Source: Diphasiastrum complanatum (taxonomy: Eukaryota > Streptophyta > Lycopodiopsida > Lycopodiales > Lycopodiaceae). From it: a stretch of 64,000 bases of DNA. Positions 1 to 10,499 of the stretch are shown piece after piece (the first letter of the stretch is position 1; each line of letters begins with the position of its first letter). Position numbers and translations under genes: made by a program. Below the pieces are notes generated by a model. It saw only the letters and a program-made list of their open reading frames with translations. It had not been told where the DNA came from and searched no databases. The stretch lies in contig CM055104.1 in the NCBI GenBank assembly GCA_029204225.1, forward strand, positions 19,429,295 to 19,493,294, given 5' to 3'.

Positions 1-1620
1 TGCCTATATCCATCACATGTACATGCACTACTCCATATGTCTCAATTAGAGTGTCTGGGTCCTCTCAAGGTCATTAGTCACAAATAGGCCTCGACATGGA
101 ATTAAATCTCGGCGTGGCTAACAAACTTGAATGCCGAAGGGCCGGTCTACCATATTAGGACTATTCCATGTCCTTAACAGAATATGGCCATGACATTCTT
201 CCTCCCTTAAACCGGTTTCGTAGTTAGAACGAGAAAGAGAAGACATGAAATTATTCCTTAAGCTTTCAGCTTTAAACCAAAAATTATTATTCTTAGTATG
301 ATCTTTCCATCTGAATAAGTACTCAGAGATGCAACAATTCTTCAATTGCTTGTCTCTACACAAGAGTAATAATTCAAAAACCAAAGATACACTAAGCTAT
401 AAATCTTCCAAACGGGTTGATCTTCTCCAAATAAAAGTTCATCACCTTCATGTAATCCCAATTACATGAACCACTAGGAATTACCTCTTTATTTCTGAGA
501 TCAAGTCCAAAAGCTAAAGAAAATTTATTTTTCTGATAGTCTAAAATCTGTCCACAATTTCTTGTAGATAATATTGTTTCTTAGTACCAATATTCTTAAA
601 ATATCCAAATATTCTAAAATACAACAATTTAATCCATCAAAATCTCTAGGAGATCCATCAAGTCTCAGACAATTATAACTCAATCCATAGTAATGCAGTT
701 ACTCAAATGAGTTAATAACCCCATTTCTAGCATCACATGCAAGAAATCAGCAATCCATCTGAATCTCAATAGATTTGACTATCTCCTATAAATATGGAGA
801 TAGATTGAAATTGTGCACAAACACATGTAGACTACAATTTGTAGCAGAATATCATCCACTAAGGTAAGCAAAAAACAATTTTACTTTACGAGAAATGCAT
901 GTGAGATACATAGATCTCAATAAAACACTAGAGTAAACAGATTTACACTTCCAAAGTGCTAATCTGAAATCCTAACTCAATTAGAACTGAGAATTACACA
1001 ACATACCTAAGAATCAACACATTTCTTGATTATCCACATAATAAGTATCCACTTATGATTTGTCAATCACAAATAATTAGATTCTTATGATTCGTCAATC
1101 ATAATTTGGCCTTCTATTTTTGGTATTATTCTTCGCTGACCTGGCGATAAGTAGATCTGAATCACATCTATGCTCCATGAAATGAGCGAAGGTTTTTTTT
1201 TTATATTTTTAGGGTTTTGATGATTTTTTGGTTATGTTTCTGCAAATCTGCTAGGAATTAGTCTTCGTCTTTCAATCTGAAAGATTTGTGAGTGAAACCA
1301 AAGCTTCCTACAACTTGACGAAGGTTTTCTATAAGAGAATAAAAGTTATCAGATTTGATGGCGATTTTGTCTTCTTTTTGTTCAAATGTGACAGAATTGA
1401 CCGATTTTTGTTGTTTTTTCTGATTTCTCATATCCAAATGGATCTTAAGAATGGTGATCTGAATAGCTTCCTTGCTCAACAATCAAATTAGATTTCCAAC
1501 AAGAAGATCCACTTAGATCAAGCAAAATCACTCCAAATTTAACCCTATTCATGCCAAAACAAGATGCCTAATGCAAGCTAACCATCAACGAAACATGCTA
1601 CAATCTGAGAAATTGGCGTA
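1..1620. other. AT-rich left edge without recognisable genes
   Basis: No open frame longer than about 90 codons and no motif I recognise. The stretch lies just downstream, on the minus strand, of a sequence that looks like the start of an LTR-retrotransposon interior (1621-1643), so it is probably the leader and early interior of a minus-strand LTR element that continues past the left edge. This is inference from position only. Confidence 0.35.
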
Positions 1621-1643
1621 GCTTCCCGGCAACGATGCCAAAA
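1621..1643 (-). other. Probable start of gypsy-type interior / primer-binding region
   Basis: On the minus strand this reads TTTTGGCATCGTTGCCGGGA followed by AGC. Plant gypsy elements commonly carry a very similar stretch (TTTGGCGCCGTTGCCGGGGA) directly after the 5' LTR. The LTR would then lie at higher coordinates, running from about 1645 towards 2400, and the interior leftwards. The far LTR is outside the window, so this rests on one motif. Confidence 0.4.
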
Positions 1644-1841
1644 TTGCAGTGGCTCGATTTTTTATCCTATCCTCAACCCAAGATCCAAGCACTCAAGCAT
1701 CAAAGACATGAAGTTAGTCGTCACGCGGAGGTTCTCAATCCCATGAGAGCGATAGCATGAATCAAATCCAGCATGCATAGATGATCCACAATTTACACTA
1801 ACATCCATTAACCCTATGATCCACGATGAGATAGATACTTG

Positions 1842-2480
<639 letters not shown>

Positions 2481-2604
2481 CTGCTTCGACATTGAGTACT
2501 TCATTTATTTCTTCAACCCCGGCACAAAAAAGTGGCTTCTGACGGACTGTTGGTTCGACTGAGTTAATCTTTCTGCTAATACTTCTTTTGCTTTCGGCAC
2601 CAGC

Positions 2605-3575
2605 TTAAGATATTCTCCCAAATGTAATATCCATCTTGCTTGACAGAATATTCATGATCATTTTCGTTGGTGGTGCTTTAGGTTCCGTCATCTTAAAGGG
2701 TTCTTCATGATGGTGCAACTGTGTATTAACATCCGTTCGTGGATTTGTTTGTGGCACTGGTGAAGAATTGGCTTCGGTTGTTGCTTTAGCTGCTTTTTGG
2801 GCTTCTTCTTCTTGCAACTGTTTAATCCACTACCTCATGTTCTGATATCTCTTCTTTTCTGAATTGAGATTCAAATACACCCCTGATGCAATAGGTATAT
2901 CTATAGTTGGTACAGATTCAGCAGGTATGGGATCAACTAGAACCTCTTTCTGCTTTTGAGCTCTAGTAACAACCATCGAAAGTACACTTGGTTGAACAGG
3001 CTGAATTGTTGGTCTTTGCTTGATTGTAAACATATTCATTGGAGCAGTAATCGGTGGTGCTTTTGGTCTTGCTGGACAATGCTTGTAACAATGTCCATAA
3101 CCACATTCATGACAGAAAGGTACAAATTTATCTTTTTTTGGACAGTTCGCCACTATGTGTTCTCTCCGCATGCAAAACATCAAAGTGGTGCTCTAGCCCA
3201 TTGTCTCGCTGCTTGTTGTTGCGCGGCAACATAGATGGCATACTGATACAAAGGACCAATCTCTTGATCATTACTGTGATTCCATTGCTCATTAACGTTG
3301 AAATGTTCTGGTTCCAATAAATTACCAGGAGGAGCTGGCAAAGCTGGTCGTTCAGAAAATCCAAGGGAAAAGTTGTGAGCCTTGTTCTTAGGATCAGGTC
3401 CCGTATAGGTAGTAGGTTCCCAATATTGAAGCTTAGCATACCTTTGCTGGATAATTCGAGGATTAAATGAGCAAAAGGTTGTCTTGTGTCCCATGGAATT
3501 GCACAGATGACAAATAGTATTCGTCATTCGTTGCTTCAATGCTGTGGACATTCGTTCATGGTGTGATTTTGTCAT
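2605..3575 (-). pseudogene. Broken Gag-like zinc-knuckle protein
   Basis: Three consecutive minus-strand frames (3575-3180, 3183-2830, 2817-2605) read as one interrupted protein. The first has a CCHC knuckle (CHLCNSMGHKTTFC), a proline-rich linker and a Gln/Ala segment. After a frameshift near 3180 two further Cys/His knuckles follow (FCMRREHIVANCP, CHECGYGHCYKHC). The third part is polar and low in complexity. Multiple knuckles with polar linkers fit the nucleocapsid end of a retrotransposon Gag, although a host zinc-knuckle protein is not excluded. The 5' side is cut at 3570 by the LTR of the next element, so that element probably inserted into this one. Confidence 0.5.
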
Positions 3576-4105
3576 GTACTTTTAGTACATCCATGCTTAT
3601 ACATGCAAGATAATATCCAATGTAAGCTTTGTAGGCCCAAAAGGAGCTATTAGCCTTAAGAACAAGGCGGTTCTCTCTTTAGGCCCTTCAAAGTAATTAA
3701 TAAGGATAATAGGCCAATAAGGGCCCAATGTAGTTTAAATAATACTTAACTAGGGCTAACTATCCCTCAAGATAGTTAATTAAAGTTAAGTGAGAGCATT
3801 GTCTATAACTAGGCAAGAGACATCAATTTGTGAATCTTTTGGCTGATTTGCAAGTGAGAGCTTCTAGCTTCCTTGTGAATGTGAGCCATAGGGATCTCCA
3901 TTGCTAGGTCTCATGTGCCCTATCCATATGAATCAATGCTCAATGTTCATTGATTGTACTCTTTATTTCATTGCTGATGTGATTCCATTGAGATCTCATT
4001 GTTTCTAGCTTTCTATTGATATGCTATCATGATTGTCTTGTTATCTTCTTGCTCTTAGCTTTACTTTATTGTATTTGCTATTAGTTTGGGGTTTGGCACA
4101 TGACA
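3570..4105 (+). repeat. 5' LTR of the gypsy-type element
   Basis: The boundaries are inferred from TG at 3570, ...TGACA at 4105, and the primer-binding site four bases later. The first 35 bp recur at 8562-8596. The LTR opens with a palindrome (TGTACTTTTAGTACA), which is unusual for an LTR end and makes the family easy to recognise. Confidence 0.7.
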
Positions 4106-4109
4106 CTCT

Positions 4110-4121
4110 TGGTATCAGAGC
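4110..4121 (+). other. Primer-binding site (initiator tRNA-Met type)
   Basis: TGGTATCAGAGC is the standard plant LTR-retrotransposon primer site complementary to the 3' end of initiator tRNA-Met. It fixes the 5' LTR end and the plus orientation of the outer element. Confidence 0.8.
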
Positions 4122-4329
4122 ATAGATCCTAAATTCATGATGATTCTATGTGAAGACCATTAGATTTGATGAGTTTATTGTTTTTGTAGCTTTCTTTTTG
4201 CTAATTTTTAACTTTGAATTTTTCAGTTCTGTTTAGCATTCAATTTCAATTTTCATTTTGTTCGTGCGGTTAATAACTGTTACATCCAACACTATGTCGT
4301 ATTGGTGAACCGTGACAATTCTTGATTTC

Positions 4330-4560
4330 CCTCAAAAATATTGATACGTCCAATATTTTGGACCACAATAATGGATCTTTGATTGTTTGTCCTATCTCAT
4401 AGCTAGGACAATTTCCAGCTTGTATATTACCAATTTCATCACATTCCATTGTGCACTCTATGCTGAATGTGAACATTCATATAGATTAGTTTTATTCTTG
4501 TCTATTAATTCCATTTCACAAGAAGTCTTAGACAAGTCTTCTGGTTGAACGTGATGCAAC
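4330..4560 (-). repeat. Inverted arm matching 7636-7890
   Basis: Read on the minus strand this is closely similar to 7636-7890 on the plus strand; both begin GCATCACGTTCAACCA, and both encode a Cys-rich segment (FTFSIECT...C...GNIQA...C). Minus-strand frame 4476-4270 carries the copy. The arms bracket the reversed gag-pol region and show that both halves belong to one element family. Confidence 0.65.
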
Positions 4561-5124
4561 AGTTATTGTGATCTCAAGGAAGATGAGGTCCTTGAGTGAT
4601 TTGCCTCATTGACAACTTCATTGTTTGAATCAGCCTTTGTACTGCTCAATTGGAAATCAATATTGAAAACAAAAATCTTGTCCTCATAATCCTCCGCATC
4701 GTCTTCGTGATCCTCAGCTGATTTTTAGCGTCCGTGCATTGACATTGTGCTCACATTTGGAATTGTCTTGCTCGGTTCAAATCAGGAATTACATTTATGT
4801 TGCCGATCATGTGTACATTCCATAGCATTGCATAAATGTTGATTGTCCATCTCTTGTGAATTCAGTGGAAAATCAAGAGTTGTGGATGAAGTTGGATGGT
4901 CTATTTGCTGAACGGACTTCTTCATCATGTTGCACTTCACACTGATGATGTTGATGAAAAATTATCTTTATCATCGTTTTGTACTTCCAATTTATCCTTT
5001 GATGATGTTGATGATGATTCACCACAATCATTTGGCCTATCATTGTTTTGGATTCTTGAACTGACAGTTTTTCCCAATTGTACCTTAGGCACTTTGTCTT
5101 GATCCTTTAGCTTTTGTATCTGCC
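4561..5124 (-). other. Degenerate gypsy interior, no intact domain
   Basis: Between the inverted arm and the RT fragment, minus-strand frames (such as 5149-4937) are short and rich in Ser/Asp/Lys with no recognisable domain. RNase H and integrase, expected downstream of RT, are absent, so a deletion next to the RT truncation at about 5150 is likely. Confidence 0.35.
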
Positions 5125-5463
5125 TTATGATACACCCATTCGACCCCATCTAGGTTCAAAAATCCAATTCATAAGAGCTTGAAAAGTGGTAGGAGCATTA
5201 GTTAATCCGAAAGGCATAACTTTGAATTCACAATGTTCATTGTCAGTTCGAAAAGATGTTTTATGCTGATCCGCTTCTTTGACCTTAATTTGATGGTATC
5301 CTGAACGTAAATCTATCTTTGAAAAGACGTTGGCTCCCTTTAGCGCATCCAACAAATCATCCACTCTAGCGATTAGATCTCTATTTTTTATGGTCACTTT
5401 GTTAAGAGCTTGATAATCAATACACATCATGAACGTTCCATCCTTCTTCTTAACCAGCAACAC
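5125..5463 (-). pseudogene. Gypsy reverse transcriptase fragment
   Basis: The frame contains the Ty3/gypsy RT blocks [33 protein letters not shown] (first catalytic Asp) and [20 protein letters not shown]. It stops before the Y-x-DD box, so the palm domain is incomplete. A stop codon near 5487 separates it from the upstream protease frame, which ends in the RT finger sequence. It is therefore inactive. The family assignment is secure because the MPFGL-NAP block is characteristic of gypsy polymerases. Confidence 0.9.
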
Positions 5464-5487
5464 AGGAGAGCCAAAAGGTGATTTATT

Positions 5488-6282
5488 TCACACAATAAAT
5501 TCTTGTGAGAGTAACTCTTGAACTTGTTTATGGACTTCTTCTTTTTGGGCCCTTGATAGGCTGTAAGGTGGTAAATTGATCGGTTTTGTTCCCAATTCCA
5601 ATTTAGTGGGATGGTCTACAAATCTGGTAGGAGGTTCCCCTTTGGATAACTGATCAACAAACACATCAGAAAATTTATCCAAGATCTTCCAAATCTTTGG
5701 ATCTTTCACACCTTGTTTTACCTTGGACAATGCTTTTGTTTTGACTTCCTGAACTTGTTCCTCAACTTCTTTGATCCTGAGCACAAACATTTTCACATTT
5801 GATCTAGACAACCTTTGAGTTTTCTCCACAGAAATCAGCTGCAAAGTGGAACGTTGTTGAGTAGATTGAATGTTGTGTAAATCAAATTGGCGTTCTCCTT
5901 GTCTAAAGCTCATCAGTTCTTGATTGAAGTTGATTGTCACATTTCCCAAGGTCTTAAGCCATTCCACCCTTAGTATAACATCAATTGGGCCCAGCTTCAC
6001 AATATGGAAACTCGTTCTAAGAGTATAATGCTCGATTTGCAAGTTCACCACTGGGGTGAAGTTATTACAATGGTTGGTTACTCCAATGGCAACCTGTACT
6101 CTCATCTTACCACAATGATCCAAAGATACTAAACCACAGCTTCGTAATGACCTACTATTAAAGAAGTTATGCGTACTACCACTATCTATTAAACAAAATA
6201 CTTTCCTTCCATTAATTAATGCTTGCACACGGAAGGTTTTGTGAGAATGGGATCCATTGAAAGCATTTCGAGATATGCTCAA
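5488..6282 (-). pseudogene. Gypsy retropepsin-like protease and RT N-terminus
   Basis: This 264-codon frame has an aspartic protease active site, VFCLIDSGSTHNFF, at about residues 28-41. A long linker follows, and the last 40 residues match the start of a gypsy RT (a PPYSLSRAQKEEVHKQVQELL-type finger, cut by a stop codon). In an intact element it would release mature Gag and Pol. It lies between the gag pieces (7212-6537) and the RT piece (5463-5125) in the normal gag-PR-RT order on the minus strand. Confidence 0.85.
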
Positions 6283-6536
6283 TAGTTCAACTTTTTGATC
6301 CCTTCTAATGACTCTTCCCTACTATCTGTGGTCTGATTGATGATGTGGTAATCATCATTGGATGAGGTGTCTTCCTTGCCTTCATTACTTTGCGATGGCT
6401 CAGTGTCAATGACATTCTCTAAAAAAGTGTTATTATCGTCTTCGTCATTTTCGACAATCAAGAAAATCCCTGCAAACTTAGCTTTATCACACTTATGTCC
6501 TAGTTTCCATTTTTGCTTACAAGTGAAACATAAGCC

Positions 6537-7212
6537 TTATTGCCGCAGTCGATCTATCTCTACGTTTGATCTGACAATTTTCACCTCCAGTTTGGCCTCC
6601 ATGTTGCTCACTTGTTTCTTACCATTCACTATTCCTCCTATCAGCTTCTTTAATTGTCGGGTATTGGAGGATTGTGCTCCTTTCCTTATCATGTCAACGA
6701 ATATCAGAATTCCGCTCAGCTTCCTGCCCATTAACTTCATATCTGGGTGCTCCCGATTTAGTTGACCACTTACCAACATATTTAGGCTCGAATTTAAGAG
6801 CCACCCACATTGTTTGGTCCAAATCAGTGCAAAAACATGATGCTACATCAGCTCCAATATTTGGTTGCAGTCCCTATATATACCTTCGTAAGTGATCTGC
6901 ATCAGACATTGTGGGTAACTTAAGAGTTAGACTCCAAAAATCAAAGTTATACTCTTGTATCGAACTCTTCTGACGTATCTTTGTCCATCTTTTAAAGTTG
7001 TCATCATCCTGGAATGGTCTTCTGAAAGTCTCAATACAAGCATTCTTAAATAACGGCCAATTAGTTCGTGTGTTACATTCCTCTATTGATAGCCTATTCT
7101 TCCTCCGCTTCCACCACTCATAAGCTGCTTCTTCAAAGTGGATTGTAGCGAAAGTGATTTTAGCTTGATCAGGTCTATCGAACAGGGTGAAGTAACAATC
7201 TAATTTATCCAC
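6537..7212 (-). pseudogene. Gypsy Gag (capsid) fragments
   Basis: Frame 7212-6874 has the retrotransposon Gag signature: FDRPDQAKITFATIHFEEAA, a YEWWKRRKN segment, then WPLFKNACIETFRRPFQDDD. Frame 6779-6537 continues with a coiled, charged segment. A short acidic frame (6461-6279) links to the protease. Capsid core packing residues (A..YEWW) are visible. At least two frame breaks are present, so no intact Gag can be made. Confidence 0.8.
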
Positions 7213-7635
7213 CCACTCTTCAATATGAAGGTCTTAAAGTCACCATTGAATTTCTGAATGGTAATCTTATCCTTGTATTCATGAGCATCAAATAGAAAAG
7301 TTATGGGAGTTCAAAGAAAATTTTAAAAAATGATTAATTACAACTTAGAAAGGGGGGGCATTTAAATTGAATTCTATAATTTTGAGAATCCACGAAACAT
7401 TAGAATGCTCGCTGAAGAATAGGAAAAACCGTGAACAATTTGAAAATTGTCGGCAAATTTTTTTCAACGGTTGCTCTTGTGATATAGAGAAATTAGAATA
7501 TTCCACAAAATATTCCCTAGTGGAATATCCAGAGAATATTCTTTGGAAGGCGCCTCTGGCCACGCTATAGAAAGTGAGGGAGGGTGGGCTCTCCTGGCTT
7601 GATTGAGATCCTTCATGCCATTTATATTTAACAAG
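7213..7635. other. Junction region between reversed and forward parts
   Basis: No coding content is recognised. It contains a cluster of related inverted short repeats around 7490-7545 (GAATATTCC / GGAATATCC / GAATATTC). It sits at the breakpoint where orientation switches from minus to plus. Confidence 0.35.
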
Positions 7636-7640
7636 AACCA

Positions 7641-8090
7641 TTGCATCACGTTCAACCAAAAGACTTGTCTAATATTTCTTGTGAAATGGAATTAATAGAC
7701 AAGAATAAAATTGATATGGATAAATGTTTCACATTCAGTATAGAGTGCACAACGGAATGTAATGAAACTGGTAATATACAAGCTGAATATTGTCCTAGAT
7801 ATGAGATGGGACAAATAACCAAAGATCTGTTATATCAAAGTTTTCAATTTGTGGTTCAAAATATTGGAGTTATCAATGTTTATGAACATGATGATGTAAT
7901 CTACAAAAGATTTTTTGTAGAGACTTTGAGTGAAAGAGATATCATCACTCTTTGCAAGCATCTCATTCACTCGATGTTCTTGGAAATGAATGTCCATCCA
8001 AAATATCATTTGTTATTTCCAGAAATGATCAATCAAAGCAGATTAGTCCCTAAATTGGGAATTGGTCATGACAACAATTCTCCCATGTGA
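7641..8090 (+). CDS. Unknown Cys-containing ORF in a gypsy-type element
   Basis: An open frame of 149 codons that I do not recognise. Residues about 30-55 carry a Cys-rich patch (FTFSIECTTECNETGN, then a Cys 9 residues on). A leucine-rich helical part (TLCKHLIHSMFLEMNVH) follows. A diverged, reversed copy of the first part is at 4476-4270, so the ORF belongs to the family and was retained. Its place before the polypurine tract is where gypsy elements sometimes carry extra ORFs. It could also be the tail of Pol in a diverged form. No function is assigned. Confidence 0.4.
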   Translation: MHHVQPKDLSNISCEMELIDKNKIDMDKCFTFSIECTTECNETGNIQAEYCPRYEMGQITKDLLYQSFQFVVQNIGVINVYEHDDVIYKRFFVETLSERDIITLCKHLIHSMFLEMNVHPKYHLLFPEMINQSRLVPKLGIGHDNNSPM

Positions 8091-8550
8091 GATTTCAACA
8101 ATTGAAATGCAAGATTTATGGTTATCATTGAAGCACTTAGATTGATCAACAAATTGACCATCCAACAACATGACAAAATCTTCAGGTTGGCAGAATCGGA
8201 TGCAATGCCAAAATACGATCCTAAAGGAACTGGATAGATCATCCAATTTGTCATGATGTCGAGGAAGCAGACAAAAGAGAATATTGCGGTGATACACTCT
8301 GTCCATTTCATACACATTGGTTGCCAACAAGCAATATGGTGCGTCATCAGCCTCTTCTTCGACCATCATTTCTCCTTCATGGGAAAGAGGATTACAGTCT
8401 GAAGCTAGCAAAAAAGATTCAATTCCACACCTTTGGATTTGTAATGAGGAAATAATTTTTTTGGACAACACACCCTCAATCATGACTACTTAACCAAGGC
8501 GATCAAGCTGATCAGACAAGCGTCTTCATTTTTGAGGACAAAAATGTTTA

Positions 8551-8596
8551 AGTAGGGGGAGTGCCATGTACTTTTAGTACATCCATGCTTATACAT
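8551..8596 (+). repeat. Polypurine tract and truncated 3' LTR
   Basis: AAGTAGGGGGAG, preceded by GAGGACAAAAATG, is the usual 3' end of a plant gypsy interior. At 8562 the LTR restarts with TGCCATGTAC and matches the 5' LTR for about 35 bp, then diverges completely, so the 3' LTR has been cut by deletion or another insertion. Confidence 0.75.
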
Positions 8597-9840
8597 TTAG
8601 ACTTAGATGGATAGTCAAATTTTTAAGTATGCATCAAACCATAGTTCTTGTTCTAAAAAAAGCATGTAGTAGCATAAAAGAAGTAGCACACCATGTGCTA
8701 CCATTTTGTTGGAGCATCGGTGGAAGAAACTTGCAAAACTCGCAAAAAATTTACTCGTAGAATTTCAAAACCCCTAAATTTGGATCTAGGCCAATAGTAA
8801 TTGCACAAAAAATCACTTGTAAAATAATTACACAATCTCACTAGTTGATGAAGATCACTCTCCCAAAATGAAATAGAATCAATAACTATTCAACACATGC
8901 TTAGATCTAATCATATTCTTTGTAAATAGGCCATGCTACAATAATGCATTTAATTCCTTACTAAAATAGAGATTCAAATTAAGTATTCCACTTAAATGTA
9001 GAAGAGAACCAAAGATGAGATGATAGTGTTGCTTCCAAAGCTTCCAAAAGTGGAATACCTCTTAGGTTCTACTATTCTAGCATAGATTTGGCTATTTATA
9101 GCTGAATGTGATGATCTCTCTCCTCTCTCTCTAGATTCATTTGGCCTAGCTTAGCCAAAACTTGACCTAAGCTAGTCATATTGGCCAAAATTGCCAAGTA
9201 AAACTAAAAATGAACTTTTGTGTGTACAAGTGACTAAATGAATTTGGAACCAACTTAAAAATGGTCGTGTACACTAGTTTTACATGTGTGGAGTAACCAT
9301 GTGCATTTTATTTACCAATTTGGCCTCATTTAGGCTCAAATTACTAAACAACTAAAAAGCTAGAAAACTAATTGTCAATTTTCAAATAGGCCTACCAACT
9401 ACAAGTCAATGTCATTTTTATGATTGTGCAAGAGTATGATCGCATTAATGTAAAACAACAAAATGAAAAATATTTGATTGTACACAGCCTTAACGATACA
9501 ATCAAAGAGTTAACAATCACTTTGAGAGAAATTTGAGTACAAATTATATAACAATGTTGGCAACAAAATGTAGCTATCTAGAACTTTTTAAATATAACTT
9601 GTAGGACATTTTTGCATAAGAAAACCATGCGGGATGATAAGAGATTTGGATCAAACCATTGGAGGCATTCAAAAATTATTTGAAATCCATTGATAAGTGC
9701 ACATGAGTTTCAAATAGCGACATTGAATGCCCTAACCATTGATAACTTCTAAGAGAAGCTTCCATGTGAGAGGAGGCTGCGACATCATCTGAGAAAGAAT
9801 ATACTAGATACGCAAAGCAAGAACAATCCTTGATCCTGCC
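8597..9840. other. Non-coding stretch, nothing recognised
   Basis: AT-rich, no frames, no terminal repeats that I could pair. It begins exactly where the gypsy 3' LTR is broken. Confidence 0.3.
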
Positions 9841-9859
9841 ACTTCAACGCTTCTTCTAC

Positions 9860-10480
9860 TTCATGGCATAGAGTTTTTTTTTTTTTTTTCCAGGAGACAA
9901 GAGTCTTGAGTTTCTTGGAGTGCTCTCTTATGCAAGAGAAAAAGCTTTTGGAGAGTTTTAAGCTTAGTTGGCAAGATCATTTAACAAGAAACATGTTTTC
10001 AGATTGTGCAACAAGGCTGCCATTTTATTTGAAATTTGTTGAGTAGCAGATAGAGCTACCATTTTATATTAGCATGATCGCTCTTTATATGAGAGTTGTG
10101 GAGCAAAGCTTCTTCTACTTCATTCATTCATTCTATTTTTCACAACAAAGAATTTGCTTGGAGAGAAGGGTCTCAAGCTCTTTGGAGTGTTGACTTGTGC
10201 AAGAGGACAAGCTTTTGAGATTTGTGAGTAGCAAGTTATTCAACAATTAATATGTTTGTTGTTGAGCAACATGATTGTGTTTTTATGTAAAAATTATTGA
10301 GCAACATACAAGACTGCCATTTTATGTGAGTATATGCTATTTTATGCAAGAAAGTTTGCTCTTGTGTTTAAAGGTATGTGAACAACAGGTATAGTTGCTA
10401 TTATATTTGAGCATGGCTACGCTTTGTGTGAGTAAGATTGCTATTTCTCGAGTAAGATTGTTATTTTATGTAAGCATGGA
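9860..10480 (+). repeat. Diffuse, diverged tandem-like repeats
   Basis: Several phrases recur imperfectly: GAGTTTCTTGGAGTG / AGCTCTTTGGAGTG, TGCAAGAG.. followed by AAGCTTTTG, and GCTACCATTTTAT followed by GAGCATG..GCTCTT. This indicates an old duplicated region about 150-250 bp in period. No coding capacity is seen. Confidence 0.4.
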
Positions 10481-10499
10481 TGCTCTTTTATGTGAGGAT

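Larger units (their letters stand above)
3570..8596 (+). mobile_element. Ty3/gypsy-type LTR element with reversed middle
   Basis: The outer signals are on the plus strand: an LTR starting TGTCATGTACTTTTAGTACA at 3570, a primer-binding site at 4110, a polypurine tract ending at 8561 and a second LTR start (TGCCATGTACTTTTAGTACA) at 8562. The recognisable gag, protease and RT sequences between them (7212 down to 5125) are all on the minus strand. A sequence of about 230 bp occurs in opposite orientation at 4330-4560 and 7636-7890. The simplest reading is two copies of one family recombined or inserted head to head, leaving an internal inversion. The 3' LTR is cut after about 35 bp, and RNase H and integrase were not found. 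Confidence 0.6.

Noticed and set aside
7345-7659. 104-codon minus-strand frame as a gene
   Set aside because: It spans the orientation breakpoint and an inverted-repeat cluster; its sequence resembles no family.
8043-8483. 146-codon minus-strand frame opposite the gypsy 3' end
   Set aside because: It overlaps the conserved plus-strand ORF and has no domain; likely a shadow frame.
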